From Actinacidiphila glaucinigra (GTDB lineage: Bacteria > Actinomycetota > Actinomycetes > Streptomycetales > Streptomycetaceae): 64,000 bases of DNA. The notes beneath the pieces were generated by a model. The model worked only from the letters and a program-made list of their open reading frames with translations. It did not search any database and was not told the DNA's origin. The first letter of the stretch is position 1, and each line of letters begins with the position of its first letter. Made by a program: the position numbers and the translations under genes. Where the stretch lies: positions 150,547 to 214,546 of the forward strand of contig NZ_FZOF01000012.1 of the NCBI RefSeq assembly GCF_900188405.1. Direction: 5' to 3'. Positions 17,135 through 25,018 of this stretch are shown one piece after another.

Positions 17135-18040
17135 TCAGGCAACGACCCGGGGGTAGTGAACGCGCAACGCCCGGACCGTCTCCGTGATGGCCGGACGTCG
17201 CGACGCCCCCGTCCGCCACAAGGCGTACAGCCGCCGCACCGGCGCAGGCTCCAGCGGCACCACGACCACGCCGTCCGGCACCGGCCCGCGCCCCAGCCGC
17301 GGCACCAGCGCGATCCCCAGCCCGGCCGCCACCAGTGCCAACTGCGTCTGGTACTCGGCGACCTGGAACGCCAGGTCGGGCTCGGTGCCCGCCTCCCGCA
17401 GGGTCCGCACCAGCCAGTCGTGGCAGACGTGCCCCGGCGGCTGGCAGATCCACCGCTCGTCGACGACGTCCTCGCGGACCAGCGCCGCGCGCGCCGCCAG
17501 GGGATGCCCGGCGGGGACCAGTACGTCGCAGTGGTCCTCGCCGATCACCACCCGCTCCAGCCCCTCGGGCGCGGGCAGCGGGGCGATGTCCCAGTCGTGC
17601 ACCACGGCCAGGTCGACGACACCGCGGGAGACCAGGTCGACCGACAGGTGCGCGCCCTCCTCCACCAGCCGCAGCTCCAGCGACGGGTGGGCGGCCGTCA
17701 GCCCGGCCAGCACCTCGGGGAGCAGACCGCGCGCCGCGGTCGGGAAGGCGGCCATGGTCAGCCGCCCGGTGGGCCGGCCGCGCCGCTCCTCCAGCGCGAC
17801 CTCGGCCCGCTCCACGATCGCCATCAGCTCCTGCGCGGTCTCCGCCAGCAGCTGCGCGGCCTCGGTCAGCGCCACGCCGCGGCCCTGCCGCTCCAGCAGC
17901 GTCGTACGGGTCTCCCGCTCCAGTTTGGCGATCTGCTGGGACACCGCGGACGCGGTGTAGCCGAGGGCCGTGGCCGCCGCCCCCACCGATCCGTGCACAT
18001 GCACGGCGTGCAGCGCCCGCAGCCGGGCCAGGTCCAGCAT
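17135..18040 (-). CDS. LysR-family transcriptional regulator
   Basis: A 301-residue LysR regulator of normal length. The N-terminal winged helix (residues 1-60) contains GSVGAAATALGYTASAVSQQIAKLER; residues about 90-295 are the LysR ligand-binding fold. It is divergent from the EamA transporter across a 111-base spacer, and LysR regulators commonly control such a divergent exporter. The spacer contains TGTTCAGCAACGCTGAA, with TTCAGC/GCTGAA half-sites around 18079-18092 that could be its binding site. Confidence 0.85.
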   Translation of the reverse strand: MLDLARLRALHAVHVHGSVGAAATALGYTASAVSQQIAKLERETRTTLLERQGRGVALTEAAQLLAETAQELMAIVERAEVALEERRGRPTGRLTMAAFPTAARGLLPEVLAGLTAAHPSLELRLVEEGAHLSVDLVSRGVVDLAVVHDWDIAPLPAPEGLERVVIGEDHCDVLVPAGHPLAARAALVREDVVDERWICQPPGHVCHDWLVRTLREAGTEPDLAFQVAEYQTQLALVAAGLGIALVPRLGRGPVPDGVVVVPLEPAPVRRLYALWRTGASRRPAITETVRALRVHYPRVVA

Positions 18041-18151
18041 CCGTTCACCTCGTCATTCCGGGCGCCAGGGGCGCATTGTTCAGCAACGCTGAATCCGACA
18101 GTGCAGCAACAATCGCTGGTGCTTAAGAGTACGGTGCCCGATGCTGGAGCG

Positions 18152-19186
18152 ATGCGACCGGCACATCTGGCCCTCGCGGTCCTCGTCGCCGCGGTCTGGG
18201 GCGTCAACTTCGTGGTCATCGAGGTCGGGCTCGGCCACTTTCCGCCACTGCTCTTCTGCGCCCTGCGCTTCCTGGTGGCCGCCGTGCCCGCGGTCTTCTT
18301 CGTCCGCCGTCCCGGCGTCGCGGCGCGCTGGATCCTCGCCGCCGGACTCGTCCTCGGCGTCGCCAAGTTCGGCCTGCTGTTCATCGGCATGGACCAGGGC
18401 ATGCCCGCCGGGCTGTCCTCGCTGGTGCTGCAGGTCCAGGCCGTCTTCACCGCCCTCCTCGCGGTCGCCCTGCTGGGCGAGCGGCCCGGCCGGCTCCGGA
18501 CGGCCGGCATGGGCGTCGCGTTCGCGGGGATCGGCGTCGCCGCGTACGGCGAGGGCGCCTCCGGCCCGATCGGCGCTTTCGTGCTGGTCGTCGCGGCCGC
18601 CGCCTTCTGGGGGCTGTCCAACGTGCTCACCCGCCGTGCCGCCCCGCCGGACGCGCTGAGCTGGATGGTCTGGGTGAGCCTCGTCCCGCCGCTGCCGCTG
18701 CTCGCCCTCTCCCTGGTCGTCGAGGGTCCCGCGGCGGACGTCGCCGCGCTGCGCGGCCTCGACTGGAGCGGCGCCGGTGCGATCGTCTACGTCGCCTGGA
18801 TCACCACGGTGTTCGGGTTCGGCGCCTGGGGCTTCCTGCTGCGGACGTACAACGCCTCCACGGTGGCGCCGTTCTCCCTGCTCGTCCCGGTGTTCGGCAT
18901 GACGTCGGCGGCCCTGCTGCTGGACGAGGGCGTCGGCCCGCTGCGCTGGACGGCCGCGGTGCTGCTGGTGGGCGGGGTCGGCTTGACGTCGCTGGGATCG
19001 CTGGGCTCGATCCGTCCGGGCCGGGGCCGGGGCCCGGGCGAGGGCGCCGGGCTCAGGCGGACTCGCCGAGCAGCCGCAGCAGGTGCGAACGGCCCCGCGA
19101 CAGCAGCTCCGGCAGCGCCCGCACCTGCGGGTACCAGCGCTTCTCGTACTCCCAGCACAGCCAGCCGTCCCAGCCCGCGCGGCTGA
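18152..19186 (+). CDS. EamA/DMT-family transporter
   Basis: A 344-residue drug/metabolite-type transporter with two EamA repeats giving about ten membrane helices over residues 1-285. The N-terminal repeat has AVLVAAVWGVNFVVIE and the second has GLSNVLTRRAAPPDALSWM. Such proteins export amino acids, metabolites or toxic compounds. The predicted protein continues past the last helix into a roughly 55-residue Ala/Pro/Thr-rich tail encoded in the region that overlaps the 3' end of the convergent TIM-barrel gene by 134 bases. That tail looks like antisense reading of the neighbour and is probably a recent stop-codon loss. Expression is probably governed by the divergent LysR. Confidence 0.85.
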   Translation: MRPAHLALAVLVAAVWGVNFVVIEVGLGHFPPLLFCALRFLVAAVPAVFFVRRPGVAARWILAAGLVLGVAKFGLLFIGMDQGMPAGLSSLVLQVQAVFTALLAVALLGERPGRLRTAGMGVAFAGIGVAAYGEGASGPIGAFVLVVAAAAFWGLSNVLTRRAAPPDALSWMVWVSLVPPLPLLALSLVVEGPAADVAALRGLDWSGAGAIVYVAWITTVFGFGAWGFLLRTYNASTVAPFSLLVPVFGMTSAALLLDEGVGPLRWTAAVLLVGGVGLTSLGSLGSIRPGRGRGPGEGAGLRRTRRAAAAGANGPATAAPAAPAPAGTSASRTPSTASRPSPRG

Positions 19187-19850
19187 GCACCTCCACCGTG
19201 CCGGCCAGCGGCAGCGCCCCGTGGCCGAGCGGCAGCGGGGTGGTGTCCTCCGCCGAGGAGACGTCCTTGACCTGCACGTAGCCCAGGTAGGGGGCGAGCA
19301 CCGGATAGGTGTGCTCGGGCTGTTCCCCGCCCAGCCACGGGTGCAGCACGTCCCAGAGCGCGCCCGCGTGGTGATGGCCCACCAGCCCCAGGATCCGCGC
19401 CACGTCCGCGCCGGTCCGGTGCGAGTCGTGGGTCTCCACCAGGATCCGCACGCCCGCGTCCGCCGCCTCCGGGACCACCGCCGCCAGCCGGCGGGCCGCC
19501 CGGGTGTCGGCGGCGTCCCCGTCGTCCTCACCGGCGCCGGGGAACACCCGTACGTAGGAGGCGCCGAGGTCGGCGGCGAGGCGCACGTGGTCGCGCAGCC
19601 CGCGCAGCGCGGGGGCGTCCTCGCCGGGAGCGGCCACCTGCACGTAGGAGGCGACCGCCAGGACCTCGACACCGGAGTCCCGGAACTCCCCGGCCACGTC
19701 GGAACGCTGCCGTTCCGTCAGGCCGCTGTGCACCGGCTCCTCGTGACCCGCCCGCAGCTCCACGCCGTGGTAGCCGTGCTCCGCGGCGAGCCGGACGACG
19801 TCCGGCACGGGGAGCCCCGGCACACCGAGGGTCGAGAACGCGAGCTTCAC
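19053..19850 (-). CDS. Sugar phosphate isomerase/epimerase (xylose isomerase-like TIM barrel)
   Basis: A 265-residue TIM-barrel protein of the AP-endonuclease-2/xylose isomerase-like superfamily. Likely metal ligands and substrate residues are in GVELRAGHE, LVETHDSHR, ALWDVLHPW, YVQVKDVS and CWEYEKRW. Members isomerise or epimerise keto-sugars, inosose or hydroxypyruvate. The ATG at 19850 is followed by a typical barrel start (MKLAFSTLGVPG). It lies near a LacI regulator and a second member of the same superfamily (25015-25872), so it may belong to the same sugar pathway, although it is on the other strand. Its 3' end overlaps the EamA gene. Confidence 0.75.
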   Translation of the reverse strand: MKLAFSTLGVPGLPVPDVVRLAAEHGYHGVELRAGHEEPVHSGLTERQRSDVAGEFRDSGVEVLAVASYVQVAAPGEDAPALRGLRDHVRLAADLGASYVRVFPGAGEDDGDAADTRAARRLAAVVPEAADAGVRILVETHDSHRTGADVARILGLVGHHHAGALWDVLHPWLGGEQPEHTYPVLAPYLGYVQVKDVSSAEDTTPLPLGHGALPLAGTVEVLSRAGWDGWLCWEYEKRWYPQVRALPELLSRGRSHLLRLLGESA

Positions 19851-19860
19851 TTTTCGGACG

Positions 19861-20769
19861 TTACAGCACCAGTCGCCAGTCCTGCCCGACGAGATCGCGG
19901 CCGAAACTGCGGTGCGGCTTCTCCCCGACGAGCTCGAAACCGGCCGCCTCGTAGATCCGCCGGGCGGAGACCAGGACGTCGTTCGTCCACAGCACCAGCT
20001 CGCGATGGCCGGCCGCGCGGGCGTGCGCGACGCAGGCCTCGACCAGCCGGCGGCCGATGCCGTGGCCCCGGGCGGCCGGGTCCACCAGCAGCAGGCGCAG
20101 CCGTGCGGTGCCGGGCGCGTCGTCGCGTACGCAGAAGACGCAGCCGGCGCGTTCGCCGTCCAGTTCGGCGATCCACGCCCGTTCGTGGCCGCCCGCGACG
20201 ATCCGGGCGACGAGGGTCTCGTACTCGGCGTTCCAGCCGTACTCCTCGGCGTAGACCTCCGCGTTGCGCTGGACCACCCAGCCGAGATCGCCGGGGCGCG
20301 GCTCGCGCAGCCGGACCCGGGGCCCGGGAGGGGCTTCCTCGGCGGCGCCGCCGAGGATGTCGCGGACGGTGCGCATGGCCTGTGCCAGGCGTGCGCGCTC
20401 GCTCGGGGCGAGCCCGCCGAGCATGGAGGCGACCGCCTCCCGCGACCGGTCCTCCAGGAGCCGGGCGGCCTCCCTGCCGTCGGGCGTCGGTTCCACGCGC
20501 TGCCGCCGGGCGTCCCGTGGTGACGGCGCGCGGGTCACCAGCCCCCGTTCCTCGAAGGCCGCCAGCATCCGGCTGAGCTGCCCGGCGTCCACGGACAGGG
20601 CCGTGCGCAGGTCGGCGGCGTCCAGTCCGCCGCCGGCGGCGTGGGCGAGCTCATACAGCACGCGGGCCTCGGTGAGGGTGTACGGGGTGTGCAGATGGCG
20701 GCTGTAGTCGAGCGCGCCGATGAGGTTGGTGTAGAAGCGGTTGAACGCCCGGATCTCCTGGACGGTCAC
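19861..20769 (-). CDS. MarR-family regulator fused to a GNAT acetyltransferase
   Basis: A 302-residue two-domain protein. Residues 1-145 are a MarR winged helix (FNRFYTNLIGALDYSRHLHTPYTL; LSVDAGQLSRMLAAFEERGLV). Residues about 155-302 are a GNAT domain with the acetyl-CoA loop in VDPAARGHGIGRRLVE and a C-terminal NDVLVSARRIYEAAGFE. This MarR-GNAT architecture is known in actinobacteria; the acetylated substrate is unknown. I chose the GTG at 20769, which follows CCGGAGGGGAC, over a TTG further out. A perfect inverted repeat typical of a MarR site lies 22 bases upstream, so autoregulation is likely. Confidence 0.85.
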   Translation of the reverse strand: MTVQEIRAFNRFYTNLIGALDYSRHLHTPYTLTEARVLYELAHAAGGGLDAADLRTALSVDAGQLSRMLAAFEERGLVTRAPSPRDARRQRVEPTPDGREAARLLEDRSREAVASMLGGLAPSERARLAQAMRTVRDILGGAAEEAPPGPRVRLREPRPGDLGWVVQRNAEVYAEEYGWNAEYETLVARIVAGGHERAWIAELDGERAGCVFCVRDDAPGTARLRLLLVDPAARGHGIGRRLVEACVAHARAAGHRELVLWTNDVLVSARRIYEAAGFELVGEKPHRSFGRDLVGQDWRLVL

Positions 20770-20791
20770 GGCGGGTCCCCTCCGGAAATTC

Positions 20792-20806
20792 TTTGACTGC
20801 GTCAAA
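20792..20806. promoter_or_regulatory. MarR-type operator candidate
   Basis: TTTGACTGCGTCAAA, two exact 6-bp arms around TGC. It lies just upstream of the MarR-GNAT gene start, in promoter position, and TTGAC-containing repeats of this spacing are typical MarR-family sites. Confidence 0.6.
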
Positions 20807-20856
20807 AGTATCCCCGCCGGGCGGTCCTGAACAGGTGTCGGCGCGATCCCGGGCGG

Positions 20857-21963
20857 CTATGCGCCCTTCCGTGGTGCCGCCGTCGACGCCCGCACCATCA
20901 GCTCCGTCCGCACGGTCGCCAGTCCGCCGGGAGGCGGCGCCTGACGCCCCATGACCAGCCGACCGGCGCGGGCGCCCGCCTCCTGCAGCGGTATGCGCAC
21001 GGTGGTGAGCGCGGGCGCGGCGTCCACGCTGAAGGGCAGGTCGTCGAAGCCGGCGACCGAGATGTCCTCGGGGATGCGCAGCCCGCGCTCGCGCAGCGCC
21101 GCGCAGACGCCGAGCGCCACCGTGTCGTTGGCGGCGACGACCGCGGTGAGCCCGGGCTCGCGGCGCAGCAGCTCCAGCGCCGCGTCGTAGCCGGAGGAGC
21201 GGTCGTAGTAGCCGTGCACGGTGAGGCGGTCGAGCTCCGCGGGGGAGCCCGCGAGCCCGGCCTCGGCCAGGGCGGCGCGGTGGCCCTCCAGGCGGTGCCG
21301 GGTGGTGCTGCGCTCCGCGGGGCCGGCGACGTAGCCGATGGTGCGGTGGCCGAGGGCCAGCAGGTGCTCGGTGAGGCGCTGCGCGCCGCCGCGGTTGTCG
21401 AAGGCGACGGTCATCACGGAGTCCGCGGCGGCGCCGGGCAGGTCGGCGAGCTCCGGTACGGGCGGGCGGCCGCACAGCACGATCCGGGTGCCGGAGGCGG
21501 CGAGCCGGGCGAGGCGGCCGGCGACGGCGGTGCTGTGGCCGGTGCCCTCCACGGCGCCCCCGGTGAGCACCACGCCCGCGGCGCGCTGCCGCTCCAGCAG
21601 GGTCAGGTAGTTGAGCTCGGCCTCGGGGGAGCCCCCGGTGTTGCAGACCACGGCGAGCTTCCCGGCGCCCGCGGGCAGTCCGGAGGGCTGGTCGGCGCCG
21701 CCGCTGATCTCGCCCTGCACGGCGCTGGCGATCAGCCCGAAGAAGGGGTCGGCGACGTCGTTGACCAGCACCCCGACGAGGTCGGAGGTGGCGGCGGCCA
21801 GCGCGCGGGCGTGCCCGTTCACGACGTAGTCGAGGTCGTCGACGGCCCGCAGGACCCGCTCGCGCGTACTTCCCGCGACCGGGTAGTTGCCGTTGAGGAC
21901 ACGCGACACGGTCGCGGCGGACACTCCGGCGCGCGCCGCAACGTCGGCGAGGGTCACTGCCAT
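20857..21963 (-). CDS. LacI-family transcriptional regulator
   Basis: A 368-residue repressor. Residues 1-50 hold the LacI helix-turn-helix and hinge (VTLADVAARAGVSAATVSRVLN); residues 60-355 are a periplasmic-binding-protein-like sensor domain ending SVAGFDDLPFSVDAAPALTTVRIP. The ATG at 21963 has a GGAGG ribosome site 13 bases upstream. It is divergent from a three-gene sugar operon that starts at 22650, and two mirror-image LacI-type operators lie in the intervening region next to that operon. It therefore most likely represses that operon in the absence of its sugar or sugar-acid inducer. Confidence 0.9.
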   Translation of the reverse strand: MAVTLADVAARAGVSAATVSRVLNGNYPVAGSTRERVLRAVDDLDYVVNGHARALAAATSDLVGVLVNDVADPFFGLIASAVQGEISGGADQPSGLPAGAGKLAVVCNTGGSPEAELNYLTLLERQRAAGVVLTGGAVEGTGHSTAVAGRLARLAASGTRIVLCGRPPVPELADLPGAAADSVMTVAFDNRGGAQRLTEHLLALGHRTIGYVAGPAERSTTRHRLEGHRAALAEAGLAGSPAELDRLTVHGYYDRSSGYDAALELLRREPGLTAVVAANDTVALGVCAALRERGLRIPEDISVAGFDDLPFSVDAAPALTTVRIPLQEAGARAGRLVMGRQAPPPGGLATVRTELMVRASTAAPRKGA

Positions 21964-22532
21964 CTCGTCTGTTTCCTCCGGGTTGGTCCTCCCCGGGCCC
22001 TCCGCCCGTAGCCGCACATGCTCTCACCTCGGGGGCCGGTGGGGGAGCGGAGTCGCGAGGGACCTTGCCGGAGGCCCTCCACCGCTTCGGGGCCGCGGTG
22101 GGGGAATGCGCTTTCTGCCGCCCATTCCGGGGTCGTGACGCCGGCGTCGCCGCCGTCGGCCGACCCTGATCCGGGGCCCTCGGTCGCCGGCCCCGGTGTC
22201 TTTGTGGCGCCGGCGCACCGGGGCCGCCGCCCGTAGTCGAGGCGGTCGATGAGCGCACCGCGCACTCCCGCGCCGGCGCCCGGTTCGTCGCGCCGAAGTC
22301 CCCTCCCCGGAAGGCGCGTCGGCGCTCGGGGGCGAAGGCCGCCGCCGAGCTCGCGGACGCCCCGCTGCGGGCGCTCGCCGAGCGGGACCCGGCACGCCCG
22401 GCGTGTGCCGGACGCGCGGCCGCCGGGCCCGCCGCCGTGCCGGCCGGGACATGCCCCGGCCGCGGCGAGGGTGCGGTGCCGCAAGCGCGGCCGTCCCCAC
22501 GGCCAGGGCGATGACTCCACGTCAGGCGGTGG
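21964..22532. other. Long intergenic region, possible gene remnant
   Basis: About 570 bases between the LacI gene and its operators. I find no credible complete gene. On the plus strand one frame stays open with GC-rich third positions from about 22200 to a TGA at 22512-22514 and reads like an Ala/Arg/Pro-rich fragment (SGAKAAAELADAPLRALAE), but it has no start, ribosome site or recognisable family. It may be a decayed gene or merely GC-rich sequence. Confidence 0.4.
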
Positions 22533-22544
22533 GCAAGCGCTTTC
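22533..22544. promoter_or_regulatory. LacI-type operator, copy 1
   Basis: GCAAGCGCTTTC, a near-palindrome around a central CG. It is the exact reverse complement of the second copy at 22602-22613, and lies about 105 bases before the sugar operon. Confidence 0.7.
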
Positions 22545-22601
22545 ACTTCGCTGCGCCCCCTCTTGTCGAAGCTGTTCGGCAGCGGTTAGCGTGATGCGGG
22601 A

Positions 22602-22613
22602 GAAAGCGCTTGC
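22602..22613. promoter_or_regulatory. LacI-type operator, copy 2
   Basis: GAAAGCGCTTGC, the exact reverse complement of the copy at 22533-22544. It lies 36 bases upstream of the GTG of the dehydrogenase gene, where it could block transcription or bind together with copy 1 through a loop of about 69 bases centre to centre. Confidence 0.7.
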
Positions 22614-22649
22614 TATCGCTCGGCGATCCGCCGGAGAGGGGAATTCCAC

Positions 22650-23807
22650 GTGACACGCAGGACCGTGCGGATAGCCATGAACGGCGTCACCGGCCGTATG
22701 GGCTACCGCCAGCACCTCGTCCGCTCGATCCTCGCCCTGCGCGAGGAGGGCGGGCTCGACCTCGGAGACGGCACCGTGCTGTGGCCCGAGCCCGTCCTCG
22801 TCGGCCGCCGGGAGCACGCGCTGCGCGTCCTCGCCGACCGCCACGGCCTGGACCCCGCCCTGGTCTCCACCGACCTGGACGCGGTGCTCGCCGACCCCGC
22901 CACCGAGATCTACTTCGACGCCCAGGTCACCGGCGCCCGCGAGGAGGCGATCACCAAGGCGATCGCCGCCGGCAAGCACATCTACACCGAGAAGCCCACC
23001 GCCACCGGCCTGGACGGGGCGCTGCGGCTGGCCCGCCTGGCCACCGACGCCGGAGTGCGCCACGGCGTCGTCCAGGACAAGCTCTTCCTCCCCGGCCTGC
23101 TCAAGCTCCGCCGGCTGATCGACGGCGGCTTCTTCGGGCGGATCCTCTCCGTCCGCGGCGAGTTCGGCTACTGGGTCTTCGAGGGCGACTGGCAGGCGGC
23201 GCAGCGCCCCTCGTGGAACTACCGCGCGGAGGACGGCGGAGGCATCGTCGTCGACATGTTCCCGCACTGGGAGTACGTCCTCCACGAGCTGTTCGGCCGG
23301 GTGCTGTCCGTGCAGGCGCTCGCCACCACGCACGTCCCGCAGCGCTGGGACGAGCAGCGCAAGCCCTACGACGCCACGGCCGATGACGCCGCCTACGGCA
23401 TCTTCGAGATCGAGGGCGGCGTGGTCGCCCAGATCAACTCCTCCTGGGCCGTGCGCGTCAACCGCGACGAGCTGGTGGAGTTCCAGGTCGACGGCACCGA
23501 GGGCTCGGCCGTCGCGGGACTGCGCAACTGCCGTGCCCAGCACCGCTCCACCACCCCCAAGCCGGTCTGGAACCCCGACCTGCCCGCCACGGAGGTCTTC
23601 CGCGACCAGTGGCAGGAGGTCCCGGACAACGCCGGGTTCGACAACGGCTTCAAGGCCCAGTGGGAACTCTTCCTGCGCCACGTCTACCTCGACGAGCCCT
23701 ACACCTGGGACCTGCTGGCCGGTGCCCGCGGTGTCCAGCTCGCCGAACTGGGCCTGCGCTCCTCCGCCGAGGGCCGCAGGCTCGACGTGCCGGAGCTGAC
23801 GCTGTGA
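22650..23807 (+). CDS. Gfo/Idh/MocA-family oxidoreductase
   Basis: A 385-residue NAD(P)-dependent dehydrogenase. The N-terminal Rossmann fold begins RIAMNGVTGRMGYRQH, and the family signature Glu-Lys-Pro is present in HIYTEKPTATG. The C-terminal half is the substrate domain (GGIVVDMFPHWEY). Members oxidise sugars, inositols or sugar acids at a hydroxyl. The GTG at 22650 follows GGAGAGGGG. It is the first gene of an operon with the DUF993 protein (4-base overlap) and a TIM-barrel isomerase, controlled by the LacI protein through the two operators just upstream. Confidence 0.88.
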   Translation: MTRRTVRIAMNGVTGRMGYRQHLVRSILALREEGGLDLGDGTVLWPEPVLVGRREHALRVLADRHGLDPALVSTDLDAVLADPATEIYFDAQVTGAREEAITKAIAAGKHIYTEKPTATGLDGALRLARLATDAGVRHGVVQDKLFLPGLLKLRRLIDGGFFGRILSVRGEFGYWVFEGDWQAAQRPSWNYRAEDGGGIVVDMFPHWEYVLHELFGRVLSVQALATTHVPQRWDEQRKPYDATADDAAYGIFEIEGGVVAQINSSWAVRVNRDELVEFQVDGTEGSAVAGLRNCRAQHRSTTPKPVWNPDLPATEVFRDQWQEVPDNAGFDNGFKAQWELFLRHVYLDEPYTWDLLAGARGVQLAELGLRSSAEGRRLDVPELTL

Positions 23808-25018
23808 CACTTCTTCACCTCCCCTCCGAGTCACGCGAGTTGTACGCGTACCGGCCGCGCACCGAACCCGCCGCCCATGCCGGAGCCCCCACGACCCCGG
23901 GCGAGCCACGCAGGCGCGTGGTGTATGCGGCGGCCCATGTCGTCGCCGACCCCTTCCGCACCGCGGCCGACCGGCCCGCCGCGCTGGACTGGGAGGCCAC
24001 GCTGGCCTTCCGCCGGCACCTGTGGTCGCACGGACTCGGCGTCGCCGAGGCCATGGACACCGCGCAGCGGGGCATGGGCCTGGACTGGGCCGGCGCCGCC
24101 GAACTGATCCGCCGATCCTCCGCCGAGGCCCGCGCCGAGGGCGGCCGCATCGTCTGCGGCGTGAGCACCGACCAGCTGCGGCCCACCGGGTTCGGTCATC
24201 CCTACGACCTCGCCGACATACGGGCCGCCTACGAGGAGCAGCTCGCCGTCGTCGAGGAGGCGGGCTCCCGGGCCGTCCTCATGGCCTCGCGCGCGCTGGC
24301 CGCCGTCGCGAAGGGCCCCGAGGACTATCTGGAGGTCTACGGCCACCTGCTGCGCCAAGCCACCGGGCCGGTCGTACTGCACTGGCTGGGCCCGATGTTC
24401 GACCCCGCGCTGGAGGGCTACTGGGGAAGCACGGACCTGGACGCGGCCACCGACACCTTCCTGGAGGTGATCGCCGCCCACCCGGGCAAGGTCGACGGCG
24501 TCAAGATCTCCCTGCTCGACGCCGGCCGCGAGGTCGAGCTGCGCCGCCGCCTCCCCGACGGCGTGCGCTGCTACACCGGCGACGACTTCCACTATCCCGA
24601 GCTGATCGCCGGCGACGACCGGGGCTTCAGCCACGCGCTGCTCGGTGTCTTCGATCCGCTCGCGCCGCTCGCCGCCCGGGCCGTTCGCCTGCTGGACGAC
24701 GACGACGATGACGGTGACAGCGGCGGCGGCACCGGCACCGGTGGCGTCGCGGGCTTCCGGGCGCTGCTCGACCCCACCGTCGAGCTGTCCCGCCACCTCT
24801 TCGGCGCCCCGACCCGCCACTACAAGACGGGTGTCGTCCTCCTCGCCTGGCTGGCCGGCCACCAGTCGCACTTCACGATGGTCGGTGGTCTCCACTCCGC
24901 ACGCTCCCTCCCCCATCTGGCCCGCGCCTACGAACTGGCCGACCGGATCGGGCTCTTCCCCGATCCGGCGCTCGCCGCGGCGCGCGTCCGACAACTTCTC
25001 TCCGTGTACGGAGTGTGA
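23804..25018 (+). CDS. DUF993 protein (dihydrodipicolinate synthase-like barrel)
   Basis: A 404-residue protein of the DUF993 family, which resembles the aldolase-type TIM barrels of dihydrodipicolinate synthase. Visible conserved parts are DWEATLAFRRHLWSHGLGVA, MDTAQRGMGLDW, a VVLHWLGPMFDP strand and DGVKISLLD with a Lys in Schiff-base position. An acidic, repeat-rich insertion (DDDDDDGDSGGGTGTGG) near residue 305 is probably a loop. The GTG start overlaps the dehydrogenase stop and the stop overlaps the next gene. Always finding it beside Gfo/Idh/MocA and isomerase genes would suggest a retro-aldol step on an oxidised sugar; this is inference. Confidence 0.75.
   Translation: MTLLHLPSESRELYAYRPRTEPAAHAGAPTTPGEPRRRVVYAAAHVVADPFRTAADRPAALDWEATLAFRRHLWSHGLGVAEAMDTAQRGMGLDWAGAAELIRRSSAEARAEGGRIVCGVSTDQLRPTGFGHPYDLADIRAAYEEQLAVVEEAGSRAVLMASRALAAVAKGPEDYLEVYGHLLRQATGPVVLHWLGPMFDPALEGYWGSTDLDAATDTFLEVIAAHPGKVDGVKISLLDAGREVELRRRLPDGVRCYTGDDFHYPELIAGDDRGFSHALLGVFDPLAPLAARAVRLLDDDDDDGDSGGGTGTGGVAGFRALLDPTVELSRHLFGAPTRHYKTGVVLLAWLAGHQSHFTMVGGLHSARSLPHLARAYELADRIGLFPDPALAAARVRQLLSVYGV

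Noticed and set aside
22018..22512. Gene in the long spacer upstream of the sugar operon
   Set aside because: Frames on both strands are short, without ribosome sites or family resemblance; kept only as a possible remnant.
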